NCBI GenBank assembly: GCA_025210525.1
Contig: JAOARP010000047.1
Location: forward strand, 620,001 to 684,000
Origin: Marinisporobacter sp.
GTDB lineage: Bacteria > Bacillota > Clostridia > Peptostreptococcales > Thermotaleaceae
Direction: 5' to 3'
DNA length: 64,000 bases
Position numbers and translations under genes: made by a program
Part shown: piece after piece, positions 42,812-52,130 of the stretch
Position numbering within the stretch: the first letter of the stretch is position 1
How the letters are laid out: each line of letters starts with the position of its first letter
The notes under the pieces: generated by a model
Told to the model about the DNA's origin: nothing
What the model saw: only the letters and a program-made list of their open reading frames with translations
The model's database searches: none

Positions 42812-42962
42812 CTATCACAATTTGGAGCATTTATACAATTAATTATATAAATTTCCCTACACTTGTTTCCTAATCTAATACATCAACAACCTTATTTTCA
42901 CTATATATCAAACTAATAAAACGCTTTACAATTATGTAGTTTTAAAAATAAGTCGTATTAAT

Positions 42963-43010
42963 AAATGATCCAATCATTCTTTTAAAAAAAGAATAATTGG
43001 ATCATTTTAT
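42963..43010. terminator. Terminator between murI and DUF3870 paralog 3
   Basis: AATGATCCAATTATTC-type and GAATAATTGGATCATT arms pair with A and T runs on both sides. It serves converging genes. The arms share the ATCCAATCATTCTTT sequence with the gdhA terminator at 37887. Confidence 0.8.
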
Positions 43011-43072
43011 CTGAATTTTTATTTTAATAAAAATCTTTCTCTAAAAAGAATCTCACATCTTTACAATTATCT

Positions 43073-43393
43073 CTACCTTTTCATCATCATATACTTATTT
43101 CGTGCATCTTTTATAGCAGCAATCACTGCCTTTTGCGCTATTCCATGAAACCTGTCTTGAATTTCATATACAATATCCTCTAAATCATCTTTCAGATTGT
43201 ATCCTACCAATATAGATTTTATAAAATCGCTGGTAACATCTCTTGCCATATTACAAGTTGAATCAATAATTTTCCCACTTTTTCTTTCTAAAATAATTCC
43301 TATAAATAAGATATCATATAGAGCAGCAATCGGATCATTCTTACTAATTCTTGATGTCCCTAAAATGTAAATGGTATTTTTTTCATATGTCAC
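43073..43393 (-). CDS. DUF3870 family protein, paralog 3
   Basis: The 106-aa protein matches paralog 1 almost throughout: NTIYILGTSRISKNDPIAALYDILFIGIILERKSGKI, CNMARDVTSDFIKSILVGY and AQKAVIAAIKDARNKYMMM. The GTG at 43393 follows AAAGGAGG at seven bases. It is a single gene converging on murI. It probably arose by a recent duplication of paralog 1, with similar terminators copied nearby. Function unknown. Confidence 0.8.
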   Translation of the reverse strand: MTYEKNTIYILGTSRISKNDPIAALYDILFIGIILERKSGKIIDSTCNMARDVTSDFIKSILVGYNLKDDLEDIVYEIQDRFHGIAQKAVIAAIKDARNKYMMMKR

Positions 43394-43513
43394 GGAAAAA
43401 CCTCCTTTATTTCACACTATTACGTCCTATTCTGACTTTTTACATTATACATTTTCTACAAATTTAATTATTTTCCTTCTAAACTTATTTTTTTCCTATT
43501 ATGAACTTTTCAT

Positions 43514-44527
43514 TTATGTGATCATTCCATATTTAGATAGAAGCTCATTTCTAATATAGAAACGATGAAGAATCAATGCATCTTGAAAATACTTCCAATC
43601 ACTATGATGAAAATTTTCATTTTTATCATAGATTTTTTTATCTGCATCGATGACATTGACTGCTTCTTTGAACCATTCTCTATCATTATATTCCACTTGT
43701 ATTTTAAATCCAAAGAACCCATTTTTCAACCCTTCTTGCCAAAGCTTTACTCTTTCATCCACCAATGCTCTATTAATCAAAATTTGTCTTATTTTATTTT
43801 CTATGATCTTCCATTTTCTTGGAATTCCTTCATAAATTTCAGGTTTTCTTCTTCTTACCTCATTACTTAAATAATAATATATATGATACGCTGCATCCAT
43901 TGCTCTATATTGATTATTTACAGTCAATTTTTCTTTCATATTATATCCAATATATCTCCAAATCAAATAAGGCTCATCCGGATATATATAGGCTTGCCCA
44001 TGTCCTATTGCAGGTATAAACTTAGCTTTTAGCCATATGAGTGCTTCTGAATCATCTAATCCATTAATCAGTTCTAACTCATCCACATTATTTTCCTTTT
44101 TATGTAATCCATGAAAATTTTGATGGGCCCATGTATCTGCATATACATGTAATGCTATTCCTAATCGATGTAACCCATAGGGTTTATCTAAAGTATTTAA
44201 TGTATCTTTTAGCATTTCTTTACTAGTTTTACTATTTTGTCTACAGATTAATTTTTCATAAAAGGTTGCTCCTTCTATCCCTGGTAGAAAATGAAAAGGT
44301 AAAAATATATCATAGGCAGTACTTTTACTAAGAATCCCTAAATCAAGAAACTTATGGGCAGACATTTGCTGCTCAAACCTTCCTCCACTTTTAAATTCTA
44401 ATACATGATTATATTTTGCATCATCTACTTGTTGGGAGGAATAGGCTATTTTTTTACTGTATTCATCTTTTATTCCCGCTAACCTACAGAGCGTATAAAC
44501 AGTATAATAATGAAAATCAATTCGCAT
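43514..44527 (-). CDS. DUF6765 family protein (possible metal-dependent hydrolase fold)
   Basis: This 337-aa cytosolic protein opens MRIDFHYYTVYTLCRLAG, then AYSSQQVDDAKYN, and has GLHRLGIALHVYADTWAHQNFHG near residue 135-160. The paired His and Asp residues (HxxADTWAHQNFHG) recall the zinc-binding helices of phospholipase C/S1-P1 type enzymes. I recognise it as DUF6765-like. No activity is known. It is monocistronic and faces away from the receiver operon. Confidence 0.65.
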   Translation of the reverse strand: MRIDFHYYTVYTLCRLAGIKDEYSKKIAYSSQQVDDAKYNHVLEFKSGGRFEQQMSAHKFLDLGILSKSTAYDIFLPFHFLPGIEGATFYEKLICRQNSKTSKEMLKDTLNTLDKPYGLHRLGIALHVYADTWAHQNFHGLHKKENNVDELELINGLDDSEALIWLKAKFIPAIGHGQAYIYPDEPYLIWRYIGYNMKEKLTVNNQYRAMDAAYHIYYYLSNEVRRRKPEIYEGIPRKWKIIENKIRQILINRALVDERVKLWQEGLKNGFFGFKIQVEYNDREWFKEAVNVIDADKKIYDKNENFHHSDWKYFQDALILHRFYIRNELLSKYGMIT

Positions 44528-44627
44528 GTTAATCCCCCTTTAAATTTGATCCTCGTATATTTTATGCTGGTTATACCTATACATTCCTCAAAGCATTTAT
44601 ACTTCATAAAAAAGGATTCTCAGTGAA

Positions 44628-44636
44628 TTTGTCGAA
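44628..44636 (+). promoter_or_regulatory. Spo0A box upstream of the receiver-domain operon
   Basis: A perfect TTTGTCGAA lies 44 bases before the first start codon. A TATACT at 44598-44603 upstream would put the box just after the start site, as expected for repression. A TATAAT at 44658-44663 is too close to the start codon to be useful. Confidence 0.5.
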
Positions 44637-44679
44637 TATTTAAACAAATAGGAACTTTATAATTTCAGGAGGTGCTATG

Positions 44680-45981
44680 ATGAACATACTTATTGTAGAT
44701 GATACTCGATTGAATTTAGAATATGCCAAAAACATACTTATAGAAAATAAAATTCCTTGTCATATTTTTTTAGCTAATTCAGGGATAGATGCTTTACAAT
44801 TTCTTTCTTCAAAAAGAATCGATATTGTAATACTAGATATTGTTATGCCTGAAATAGACGGACTAGAAGTTCTAAAGAAAATTCGAAAAGATAAAAAACA
44901 CAATAATATACCAGTCATTATGTTTACCTCTCTTACAGATAAACAAGCTTTAAAAAAGAGTTTCGAACATGGTGCTACTGACTTTATTAACAAACCTATA
45001 GAACCTATTGAATTCATCTCAAGAATCAAAGCAGCTATTCGAATGAGAAAATATGAAATGCATTTAAATGAAACCCTTAATACAATAAAGGATCAAAATG
45101 AAGAATTATTATCCTTAAATAAAAAATTACAAGAAACACAATTTTATCTTGTTCAAAAGGAAAAACTAGTAGCAATAGGTCAATTAGCTGCTGGTGTGGC
45201 ACATGAAATTAATAATCCTATCGGTTATGTATCTAGCAATACAGAAACGCTCAGTAAATATATTGATAAAATAAAAACTGCTATTTATAAATATCGAGAG
45301 TTGCTAGATTGTCTGAATGAGACAGACATCCAGTCTAAAGAAATTGAAAATAGAGTAGCAGAACTTTATGAATTAAAAAAGAAGCTCCATTTAGATTTTA
45401 TCCTAGAAGATATAGGTAGTCTTATTGATGATTCCTTTCAGGGCTTAGAAAAAATAACAAAAATTGTCCAGAGTCTAAGAAATTTTGCTAGACATGACTT
45501 AGAAAATGACTTTAATCAATATGATTTAAACGATATTGTAGAAGAATCTCTTCTTCTAATAAGAAATGAAGCCAAATATATTATAGATATCTACAAAAAT
45601 ATGGAAGAATTGCCACTAATTTTCTGCAATCGAACACAACTTGGACAAGTTTTATTAAATATTATGATGAATGCTGTTCAAGCCATTAAAAGTCAAGGGA
45701 AAGAAGATCAAGGAGTCATTACCATCTCTACCTTTTCTACCAAAAACCATGTAGTATGTGAAATCATAGATAATGGTCCTGGTATACCTAAAAACATTAT
45801 CGATAAAATTTTTAATCCATTTTTTACAACAAAAGAAGTGGGAGCTGGAACTGGACTAGGATTAAGTATATCTTATGATATTGTGGTTCATAAGCATTCA
45901 GGGGAACTTCTAGTAAATAGCGAATTGGGTCAGGGATCTACTTTTACCGTTAAACTTCCTATTCAGAAAATATCATCATAA
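44680..45981 (+). CDS. Receiver-histidine kinase hybrid (receiver first)
   Basis: The 433-aa cytosolic protein has an N-terminal receiver (phospho-Asp in IVILDIVMPEIDG near residue 51, Lys in INKPIEP), a coiled-coil linker (NEELLSLNKKLQETQFYL), a HisKA-type site GVAHEINNPIGYVSS near 180, and an ATPase domain with NIMMNAVQAIKSQG, IIDNGPGIPKNII and GTGLGLSISYDIV. No membrane helix is present. The second ATG (44680) has the better distance from AGGAGGTG than the ATG at 44677. It is first in a three-gene operon. Confidence 0.9.
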   Translation: MNILIVDDTRLNLEYAKNILIENKIPCHIFLANSGIDALQFLSSKRIDIVILDIVMPEIDGLEVLKKIRKDKKHNNIPVIMFTSLTDKQALKKSFEHGATDFINKPIEPIEFISRIKAAIRMRKYEMHLNETLNTIKDQNEELLSLNKKLQETQFYLVQKEKLVAIGQLAAGVAHEINNPIGYVSSNTETLSKYIDKIKTAIYKYRELLDCLNETDIQSKEIENRVAELYELKKKLHLDFILEDIGSLIDDSFQGLEKITKIVQSLRNFARHDLENDFNQYDLNDIVEESLLLIRNEAKYIIDIYKNMEELPLIFCNRTQLGQVLLNIMMNAVQAIKSQGKEDQGVITISTFSTKNHVVCEIIDNGPGIPKNIIDKIFNPFFTTKEVGAGTGLGLSISYDIVVHKHSGELLVNSELGQGSTFTVKLPIQKISS

Positions 45982-46007
45982 TCTTATTTAAACTTAGGGG
46001 GGTATTT

Positions 46008-47177
46008 ATGGAGAAAAGTATTTTATTCGTAGACGATGAAGCGCAAATCTTGCGTTCTTTAAATCGTTTGTTCTTAGATAAGGATTACCAAGTTTTTTTA
46101 GCTCATAATGGGAATGAAGCTCTTGAAATACTTGATACTGAAAATATTGATCTTATTATATCTGACATTAAAATGCCTAATATGAATGGTTATGAACTAC
46201 TCAAAAAAGTAAAAGAAAAATATCCAAAAGTTTTAAGAGTTGCATTCAGCGGCTATACAGATAATAATAAAATCATCCAAGCTTTAGAAAATAATTTGGC
46301 TAAACTATATCTTTTTAAACCGTGGAATAATAATACATTATTATCTACTATCGATAAAATATTCGAATTTGAGAATATTTTAAAAAGTAAAAATCTATTA
46401 AATCTCATTAATAATTTAGATCATTTGCCCACTTTACCATTTCTTTATCAAGATTTATGTAGTCTAATCGAAAAACATGCAGATATTGATGGAATTTCAA
46501 AAAAAATTGAAGAAGATCAAGCAATCGCCTCAAGAATTTTACGTGTTGTCAATTCAGCCTTTACCTCTACAAAGACTGGATCTGTTAAGGATGCTATCCT
46601 ATACCTAGGTTTGTCTAATGTAAAGCATATTGTTTTATCTAATAGTGTTTTTCTTTCTACACAATTAAGTCCTTTTTTAACAGATTTATTGTGGAAGCAT
46701 GTGAATTTAACTAATCGAATTGTTATTTTTACTTATAAAAAATTACTACAAAAGAAAATCCCAAAAACTTATGAATCTGCTGGATTATTACATGGTATTG
46801 GCAAAGTTGTATTATTAAATAATTTTCATGATGAATATATAAAAATATTTAAACGCATTATGATAGAACCACAGCTAAATATAATAGATCTTGAAAAAGA
46901 ATCGCTAGGCGTTAGTCATCAAGAAATAGGTGCTTATCTATTAGATTGGTGGGAAATTCCCTACCCCATTGTAGAATCCGCTTTATTTCATCATAATCCA
47001 TTAGATCCAAGAATCATTAATAAAGAACTTGTTTCTATTATTCATATCGCTGGAACTTACGCATGGAAATTATTAGATTATGCTCAATTTAGCAGTGATC
47101 CAAAGGAAGCAATCTTTTCTATATTCAATACCACTAAAGAATATTTTGAAAAAACACTCCTTGAATTGGAGCTATAA
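46008..47177 (+). CDS. Receiver-HDOD domain protein
   Basis: The 389-aa protein has a receiver (LFVDDEAQILRSLNRLF, LIISDIKMPNMNGYE with phospho-Asp, FKPWNN) followed by an HDOD domain from about residue 130. It reads LPTLPFLYQDLCSLI, then EEDQAIASRILRVVNSAF, KDAILYLGLSNVKHIVLS, LLHGIGKVVLL and VSHQEIGAYLLDWWEIPYPIVES. HDOD domains are non-catalytic relatives of HD phosphohydrolases used as signalling scaffolds. It lies 26 bases after the kinase gene and probably receives phosphate from it. Confidence 0.88.
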   Translation: MEKSILFVDDEAQILRSLNRLFLDKDYQVFLAHNGNEALEILDTENIDLIISDIKMPNMNGYELLKKVKEKYPKVLRVAFSGYTDNNKIIQALENNLAKLYLFKPWNNNTLLSTIDKIFEFENILKSKNLLNLINNLDHLPTLPFLYQDLCSLIEKHADIDGISKKIEEDQAIASRILRVVNSAFTSTKTGSVKDAILYLGLSNVKHIVLSNSVFLSTQLSPFLTDLLWKHVNLTNRIVIFTYKKLLQKKIPKTYESAGLLHGIGKVVLLNNFHDEYIKIFKRIMIEPQLNIIDLEKESLGVSHQEIGAYLLDWWEIPYPIVESALFHHNPLDPRIINKELVSIIHIAGTYAWKLLDYAQFSSDPKEAIFSIFNTTKEYFEKTLLELEL

Positions 47178-47204
47178 AATACCCTTAGCTGAGGAGGAAA
47201 AAAG

Positions 47205-48224
47205 ATGAAAAATAACACCGTTCTATTCGTAGATGATGATACCCATATTATTAGTTCTTTACGTAGAGGTTTAATGGATGAAGAATATAAAAAAGAATTT
47301 GCCTATAGTGGGGAACAAGCTCTCAATATCATGGAGAATACCAAGGTCAGTGTTATCGTTACAGATATGAGAATGCCTAAAATGAATGGTTTAACCCTAC
47401 TAAAGATTATCAGTGAAAAATACCCAGATGTAGTAAAAGTCGTTTTAAGTGGATATACACAATTACCACAAATCCTTGCAACTATTAATCAAGTAAATAT
47501 TTTCAAATTCGTTACAAAGCCTTGGAATTTAGAAGATGAACTCATCCCTATTATTAGACAATCTATTGAATACTACAATTTTGCATCAGAAAAAGAAAAA
47601 ATGAAGGCAGAAATCGAAAGAAAAAATACACTCTATACCCAAATACTAAAATCTAGCAATGAAAAATTTGCAATCATGCACAAGGACTATGAAAATATCA
47701 AAACAATTGATAAAAACATTTTTAACTATATAAGATCTCAATCAACCCAAGAAGATCCCAAACTTTTTCATTATCACCTAGCTTTTATTGAAAAAACACA
47801 TAGAAAATATATGAATACGCTACCAACTGTAAATTCTCAATTTGATTTTAAAAAAATAATCACAGAATTGAGTACTTATATTTCAGAAAATCATCCAGAA
47901 AATCCTGTTGATATTCAGCTGAAAGACAATAAAAATATTCAATTTTCTGGAAATTACAAACTACTTATAACCTATTTGATGCATTTTATCAAACATACTT
48001 TGAATCAATATCATTCTTTAAAGCTCACCCTTTCTGGTGAAAACTCTAAGAATGTAAAAAAATTATTTTTCATCATGGAACTTTCACAAAATACATCTTC
48101 TGAAAAGAATTTATTATCATTGATCCCTTCATTCAATCTATTTTGTGAAATCATAAACGGTAAATTTGATATCCTTAAGGAAAATGCTGATTATAAAGTT
48201 TTATCCTTTAAAGTAGAATTCTAA
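47205..48224 (+). CDS. Receiver protein with degenerate kinase-like C-terminus
   Basis: The 339-aa protein has a receiver of the same type (VLFVDDDTHIISSLRRGL, VIVTDMRMPKMNG, FVTKPWNLEDEL), a coiled-coil linker (about 125-150) and a C-terminal region (about 215-339) that resembles a histidine-kinase ATPase fold. YKLLITYLMHFIKHTLNQY stands where an N box would be, and a final strand reads YKVLSFKVEF. The DxG and GxGLGL ATP-binding motifs are missing and no acceptor His is obvious. It is likely a pseudokinase or binding module. It is last in the operon. Confidence 0.75.
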   Translation: MKNNTVLFVDDDTHIISSLRRGLMDEEYKKEFAYSGEQALNIMENTKVSVIVTDMRMPKMNGLTLLKIISEKYPDVVKVVLSGYTQLPQILATINQVNIFKFVTKPWNLEDELIPIIRQSIEYYNFASEKEKMKAEIERKNTLYTQILKSSNEKFAIMHKDYENIKTIDKNIFNYIRSQSTQEDPKLFHYHLAFIEKTHRKYMNTLPTVNSQFDFKKIITELSTYISENHPENPVDIQLKDNKNIQFSGNYKLLITYLMHFIKHTLNQYHSLKLTLSGENSKNVKKLFFIMELSQNTSSEKNLLSLIPSFNLFCEIINGKFDILKENADYKVLSFKVEF

Positions 48225-48235
48225 TAAAAATAAAT

Positions 48236-48288
48236 AATAAAATAAGATGAAGCCCTTGGATTCTACCAAGAATTTCATCTTATTTTAT
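48236..48288. terminator. Bidirectional terminator between the receiver operon and the PHP gene
   Basis: AAATAAGATGAA and TTCATCTTATTT pair, with an inner CTTGG/CCAAG stem, and have T-rich tails. It separates two converging operons. Confidence 0.8.
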
Positions 48289-48302
48289 GATCTATTCGAA
48301 AT

Positions 48303-49058
48303 TTATTTTTCATCTTTTACTATATTTTTTACTCTTTCTATATTTAACCCTGATTTTTTCAACACCTTTAGAGCTTTTGTAAAATTCCCCACATCCTTAG
48401 GTCTATGCGCATCACTACTTATTACAAAATTTATATTTTGAAAGGTACTAGCTATTTTTAATTGTCCTATAGTAGGAAACTTATGAAAATTATTTATTTC
48501 TAAATCAGTATTTGTCTTTTCTAATACTTTACATACTTTTTCTATATCAATAGGCTGCTGGTCTCCTGCATGGGTAAGAATATGAATAGGATATTTTTTC
48601 ACCGCATCAGTCATTGCTTGTGTATTGATTTCTATCATTTCTTCATATAAGCCTTGATCTATCTTTGATTGTATATTTTCATGTCTTTTCATTTTTGATC
48701 TTACCTCTAATAATAAATCCTTATAAGCTATATCAAAATGAAATCCAGCTAATAAAATATCATGATTTTTTAAAATCATGTCATCTACATCTAAATTTCC
48801 TTCTTGATCTATGATATTAGCTTCTATCCCCAGTAAAATTTGAATAGCCCCTGCATACTTTTCATTCAACCTATCAACTATTTCTCTCATTTTCTTATAG
48901 TCTAATTTATTGATACCATATTCTAAATAAGCTGATCCATGATCCGTAATGCCAATAACTTTAAGACCTTTTTGGATAGCACTTTTCACATTATCTTCAA
49001 TTGTTCCCCTTCCATGACTATATCTAGTATGGGTATGATAATCTGCTAAAATTCTCAT
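48303..49058 (-). CDS. PHP-domain phosphoesterase
   Basis: The 251-aa protein has the PHP metal motifs: ILADYHTHTRYSHGRGT at the N-terminus, KVIGITDHGSAY near 36, GIEANIID near 82, HILTHAGD near 157 and VISSDAHRPKDVG near 218. It belongs to the YcdX/histidinol-phosphatase-like group that hydrolyses phosphomonoesters or similar bonds. It lies 25 bases after the STM4011-type radical SAM gene and reads as the last gene of that operon, so it may act on the same product. Confidence 0.85.
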   Translation of the reverse strand: MRILADYHTHTRYSHGRGTIEDNVKSAIQKGLKVIGITDHGSAYLEYGINKLDYKKMREIVDRLNEKYAGAIQILLGIEANIIDQEGNLDVDDMILKNHDILLAGFHFDIAYKDLLLEVRSKMKRHENIQSKIDQGLYEEMIEINTQAMTDAVKKYPIHILTHAGDQQPIDIEKVCKVLEKTNTDLEINNFHKFPTIGQLKIASTFQNINFVISSDAHRPKDVGNFTKALKVLKKSGLNIERVKNIVKDEK

Positions 49059-49083
49059 AGCAATGCTCCTAACAAAACAAATA

Positions 49084-49935
49084 TCAAGGGGTACGCCCTA
49101 ATAAACTGTTTTTATAAATCTTATCTAAATTTAAATTTTCCATATGACTATATCCAATAAAGCAGCTACATACTTTTTTCCTACATCTGCTTTCCATACT
49201 TATATCATCTAAATCATCCCTATAGATATTGCCTAAGACTTTTTTATCTTGCCAACATCTATGTACCATCCCATTCCATTCTACAAAAAATGTATGGTTT
49301 CCTGCTTTGCAGTTTGCATCTATAGATGGATAATCTTTAAGGTTTATTTCAAATAATTTATCTATTTCCTTTAAAAACTGAATATCTTGATTTGTATAAT
49401 AATTTTTTATATCTTTATAAGCATTGATCCAAAAATAAGGTTTATTTTTTCCTAATTGATTTAAAGAAACCTTCATTTCTTTTATTTCTTTAAAATTTTC
49501 TTTAATTCCTACAACCCCTACTGTAAACTTTATATGATTATCAACTAATCTATTTACTTGTTTTAAAAAATCAGTATGCTCTACTTGTTCTGGGTGATAA
49601 GTTGTCCATAAAATCAATTTATCCCTATTTACATCTTTAAGCCACTGAAGGTCACTACTTAAATTTGTCTGTACCACTATTTCTCCTATATTGTTAAAAT
49701 GACTTATCTGAGCTATGATTTCTTTATAATAGTCAAATGTTAATATTTCACCTTTTGGTGCTAAGAAAACATTAAATTTTTTATGGCTATTCTTTAAAAA
49801 ATTCATAAACTTTTCCATATATTTTTTATCTTTTTTCATTTGCTCTTTACTGACCTTTCGTTTTGAAAAGGGACAGTAAGGACATGTATAATTGCAGCTT
49901 TTCATATAATTCCTATAATAAAGTGTATAATACAT
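49084..49935 (-). CDS. STM4011-family radical SAM protein
   Basis: The 283-aa enzyme has the radical SAM motif CNYTCPYC near residue 14. The C-terminal Cys cluster (CKAGNHTFFVEW, MVHRCWQDKKVLGNIY, CRKKVCSC) resembles a SPASM/twitch domain holding an extra iron-sulfur cluster. The order and company of genes match the STM4011-STM4015 cassette first named in Salmonella. SPASM proteins often modify peptides or proteins. The target here is not known; the repeat protein at the head of the operon is one candidate. Confidence 0.85.
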   Translation of the reverse strand: MYYTLYYRNYMKSCNYTCPYCPFSKRKVSKEQMKKDKKYMEKFMNFLKNSHKKFNVFLAPKGEILTFDYYKEIIAQISHFNNIGEIVVQTNLSSDLQWLKDVNRDKLILWTTYHPEQVEHTDFLKQVNRLVDNHIKFTVGVVGIKENFKEIKEMKVSLNQLGKNKPYFWINAYKDIKNYYTNQDIQFLKEIDKLFEINLKDYPSIDANCKAGNHTFFVEWNGMVHRCWQDKKVLGNIYRDDLDDISMESRCRKKVCSCFIGYSHMENLNLDKIYKNSLLGRTP

Positions 49936-49949
49936 ATTTCTCTAATTCC

Positions 49950-51272
49950 TTATTCTATAAAAGTATTCATCTTTTCATGAACTTCATCAGAAATAAATAA
50001 AGGGCCTATATAATCAGAATACCCTAAGCCCTTTTCTGATGGATATAGCTTTTCATCCTCTTTTATTAAAAGCTTATGCTTTAGTAAAAATCTTAATTCC
50101 TCATACTCTTCTAAGGGAGAGGTGTGAAATTTATTTTTATAATCTCTTATATCTAATCCGCTTACTTTCAATATAGATTTTAGTATATATCTTCTCTTTT
50201 GTTCATCTACACTTAAAATATATCCATACTTTGCATGACTTAAATCTGTCTCTATCAAATAATCATCTATTATTTGATTAATATTTTTAGGTTCAACTGC
50301 ATATTTCCTAGAATAGTGAACATTAGATATATAGGATCTTGCTCCACAGCCAATACCTATCATTTGCTTTTCCTGACAGCTATATTGTGGAAACAACTGT
50401 TCTTTTCTATCTTTTCTTACAAAATTTCTCATAGACGTTTGTATATAATTGTTATCCTCCAACATTTTTGTAGCAAAATTATACATTTCTATCATCAAAT
50501 CTTGATTTCTTATATTTTTATCATAAAGACTCGTATTCTCTCGAATATAAATGGGATAGATATAAATTTCTTCTGGTTGATAGCTTATAACTTTCTCTAA
50601 GGATGCTTCCCATGTATCTAAGGTTTGAGAGGGAATCCCATAGATCAAATCTAAATTTTTAATTTTTATATCCTCTTTAAACAATATATTTGAAGCTCTT
50701 TTTATTTCCTCTACCCCTTCATATCTATATATACTTTTTAACTCATCTTCCATAAAACTTTGAACGCCCATACTTATTCTATCTATATGATACGCTTTTA
50801 ATAACTTTAGTTTACTCTCTGTCAATGTTTTGGGAGAAGCTTCTACAGAAAAAAAAGTTTTACTAAAATCAATATTTAAGATTTTCTTTATATTATCTAA
50901 TACTTTTTTCAATTGCTCTTCCTTTAAAATCGTAGGCGTTCCTCCTCCAAAAATAACACTTGAAAAAGGCTGTTCCTTCTCCTTTAGCTCTAAAAAGCTT
51001 TTTACACTTTCTATTTCTTCTATGAGCTTATCTACATATCGATCTATTTTACATTCATTAAATTGCGTTGTGGAAAGTAAATTGCAATATCCGCACTTAT
51101 TCATGCAAAACGGAATATGAATATAAAGTGTAATCCCTGTAGGTTCTCTTTTTTCCCAAAGTTTCTTTAAATCTATTGACTCTTCAAATACTCTATAAGC
51201 TTTTTTATGGGGATATGCATAAATGTAGCTATTATATGGGTTTGACTCTATCTTTTTTAATAATTCTTTCAT
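49950..51272 (-). CDS. STM4012-family radical SAM protein (HemN-like)
   Basis: The 440-aa enzyme resembles HemN/HemW. TLYIHIPFCMNKCGYCNLLS near residue 48 holds the CxxxCxxC cluster site, followed by VIFGGGTPTIL, FSVEASPKTLT and DRISMGVQSF, and a late GIGCGARSYISNVHYS. HemW-like proteins bind heme or use SAM in unusual ways. True coproporphyrinogen oxidase function is unlikely in this cassette. It lies 12 bases after the hydrolase gene and 14 bases before the second radical SAM gene. Confidence 0.85.
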   Translation of the reverse strand: MKELLKKIESNPYNSYIYAYPHKKAYRVFEESIDLKKLWEKREPTGITLYIHIPFCMNKCGYCNLLSTTQFNECKIDRYVDKLIEEIESVKSFLELKEKEQPFSSVIFGGGTPTILKEEQLKKVLDNIKKILNIDFSKTFFSVEASPKTLTESKLKLLKAYHIDRISMGVQSFMEDELKSIYRYEGVEEIKRASNILFKEDIKIKNLDLIYGIPSQTLDTWEASLEKVISYQPEEIYIYPIYIRENTSLYDKNIRNQDLMIEMYNFATKMLEDNNYIQTSMRNFVRKDRKEQLFPQYSCQEKQMIGIGCGARSYISNVHYSRKYAVEPKNINQIIDDYLIETDLSHAKYGYILSVDEQKRRYILKSILKVSGLDIRDYKNKFHTSPLEEYEELRFLLKHKLLIKEDEKLYPSEKGLGYSDYIGPLFISDEVHEKMNTFIE

Positions 51273-51284
51273 GATATACTCCTT

Positions 51285-52130
51285 CTATAAAAAAAAGTGC
51301 TTATATGGAACGGTCCAAACCACTTCATGAGAAATATTATGTCCTTCATAACCATCTTCCCCATAACATGTTCCATGATCAGAAAGGGCTATACAAAAGG
51401 TCCTGTTTCTCTTTCTCATATAATCAAACAAGGGTTCTAAACATCTGTCTACATATCTTAAAGCAGCCCTTTGACTTTCCACACAATCTAATTTAGATGC
51501 TAAAATATTTTTATTTGGATTATATTCACTCATTTTCTTTTCATGTTGATCTAAGTAAAAATAGTTTGGTCCATGAATAGCAGAAATGTTTATAAACAAA
51601 AAAACTCTCTGATCCTTATCTATTTTTTCTAATAGTTTTATGGCAAATTTCACTTGTTCCTCTGCTGATTTAGGATTGGTTACACCAAACCTTGGATTCC
51701 AATAGCTTTCGTTAAATAAATCAGGAAGAACGCTATAAAGGCCTCCCATCTTGCTAAAAAAAACAACTCCTCCAATACAAATAGTCTGGTACCCTTCTTT
51801 TTCTAATCCTTCTATGAAATTACTTCCTTCATATAAAAATGAATTCTTCCCCTTTAAACTTTTTAGTCCTGTTCTTTTATTTAAAAATAGCCATTCTCTT
51901 TTATTTAAAGGTTTATAATCTATAGTTGTGGGCAGAAAACCTGTAAAAAAGCTTTGATGGGAAGCATAAGTGTAATTTCCTGGGGAATGTCTTTTTTCCC
52001 ATCCCCCATCTCTACATAAATTTGGTAAATTCCCTGATAAATATTCTTCATGGGCAGCATCATATCTAAGGGTATCTAGCGTTAAAAATAAAATATCATC
52101 TTTTCCTACAACTTCATTCATATTAACCAT
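51285..52130 (-). CDS. STM4013-family sulfatase-like hydrolase
   Basis: The 281-aa protein has the alkaline phosphatase/sulfatase fold. DDILFLTLDTLRYDAAHEEY is the first metal site, SPGNYTYASHQSFFTGFLP holds a likely Thr nucleophile, VFLFINISAIHGPNYF supplies a middle His, and FCIALSDHGTCYGEDGYEGHNISHEV supplies the final Asp and His ligands. The sulfatase formylglycine motif (C/S-x-P-S-R) is absent, so a phosphoester or phosphonate substrate is more likely than sulfate. It overlaps the ATP-grasp gene by eight bases. Confidence 0.83.
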   Translation of the reverse strand: MVNMNEVVGKDDILFLTLDTLRYDAAHEEYLSGNLPNLCRDGGWEKRHSPGNYTYASHQSFFTGFLPTTIDYKPLNKREWLFLNKRTGLKSLKGKNSFLYEGSNFIEGLEKEGYQTICIGGVVFFSKMGGLYSVLPDLFNESYWNPRFGVTNPKSAEEQVKFAIKLLEKIDKDQRVFLFINISAIHGPNYFYLDQHEKKMSEYNPNKNILASKLDCVESQRAALRYVDRCLEPLFDYMRKRNRTFCIALSDHGTCYGEDGYEGHNISHEVVWTVPYKHFFL

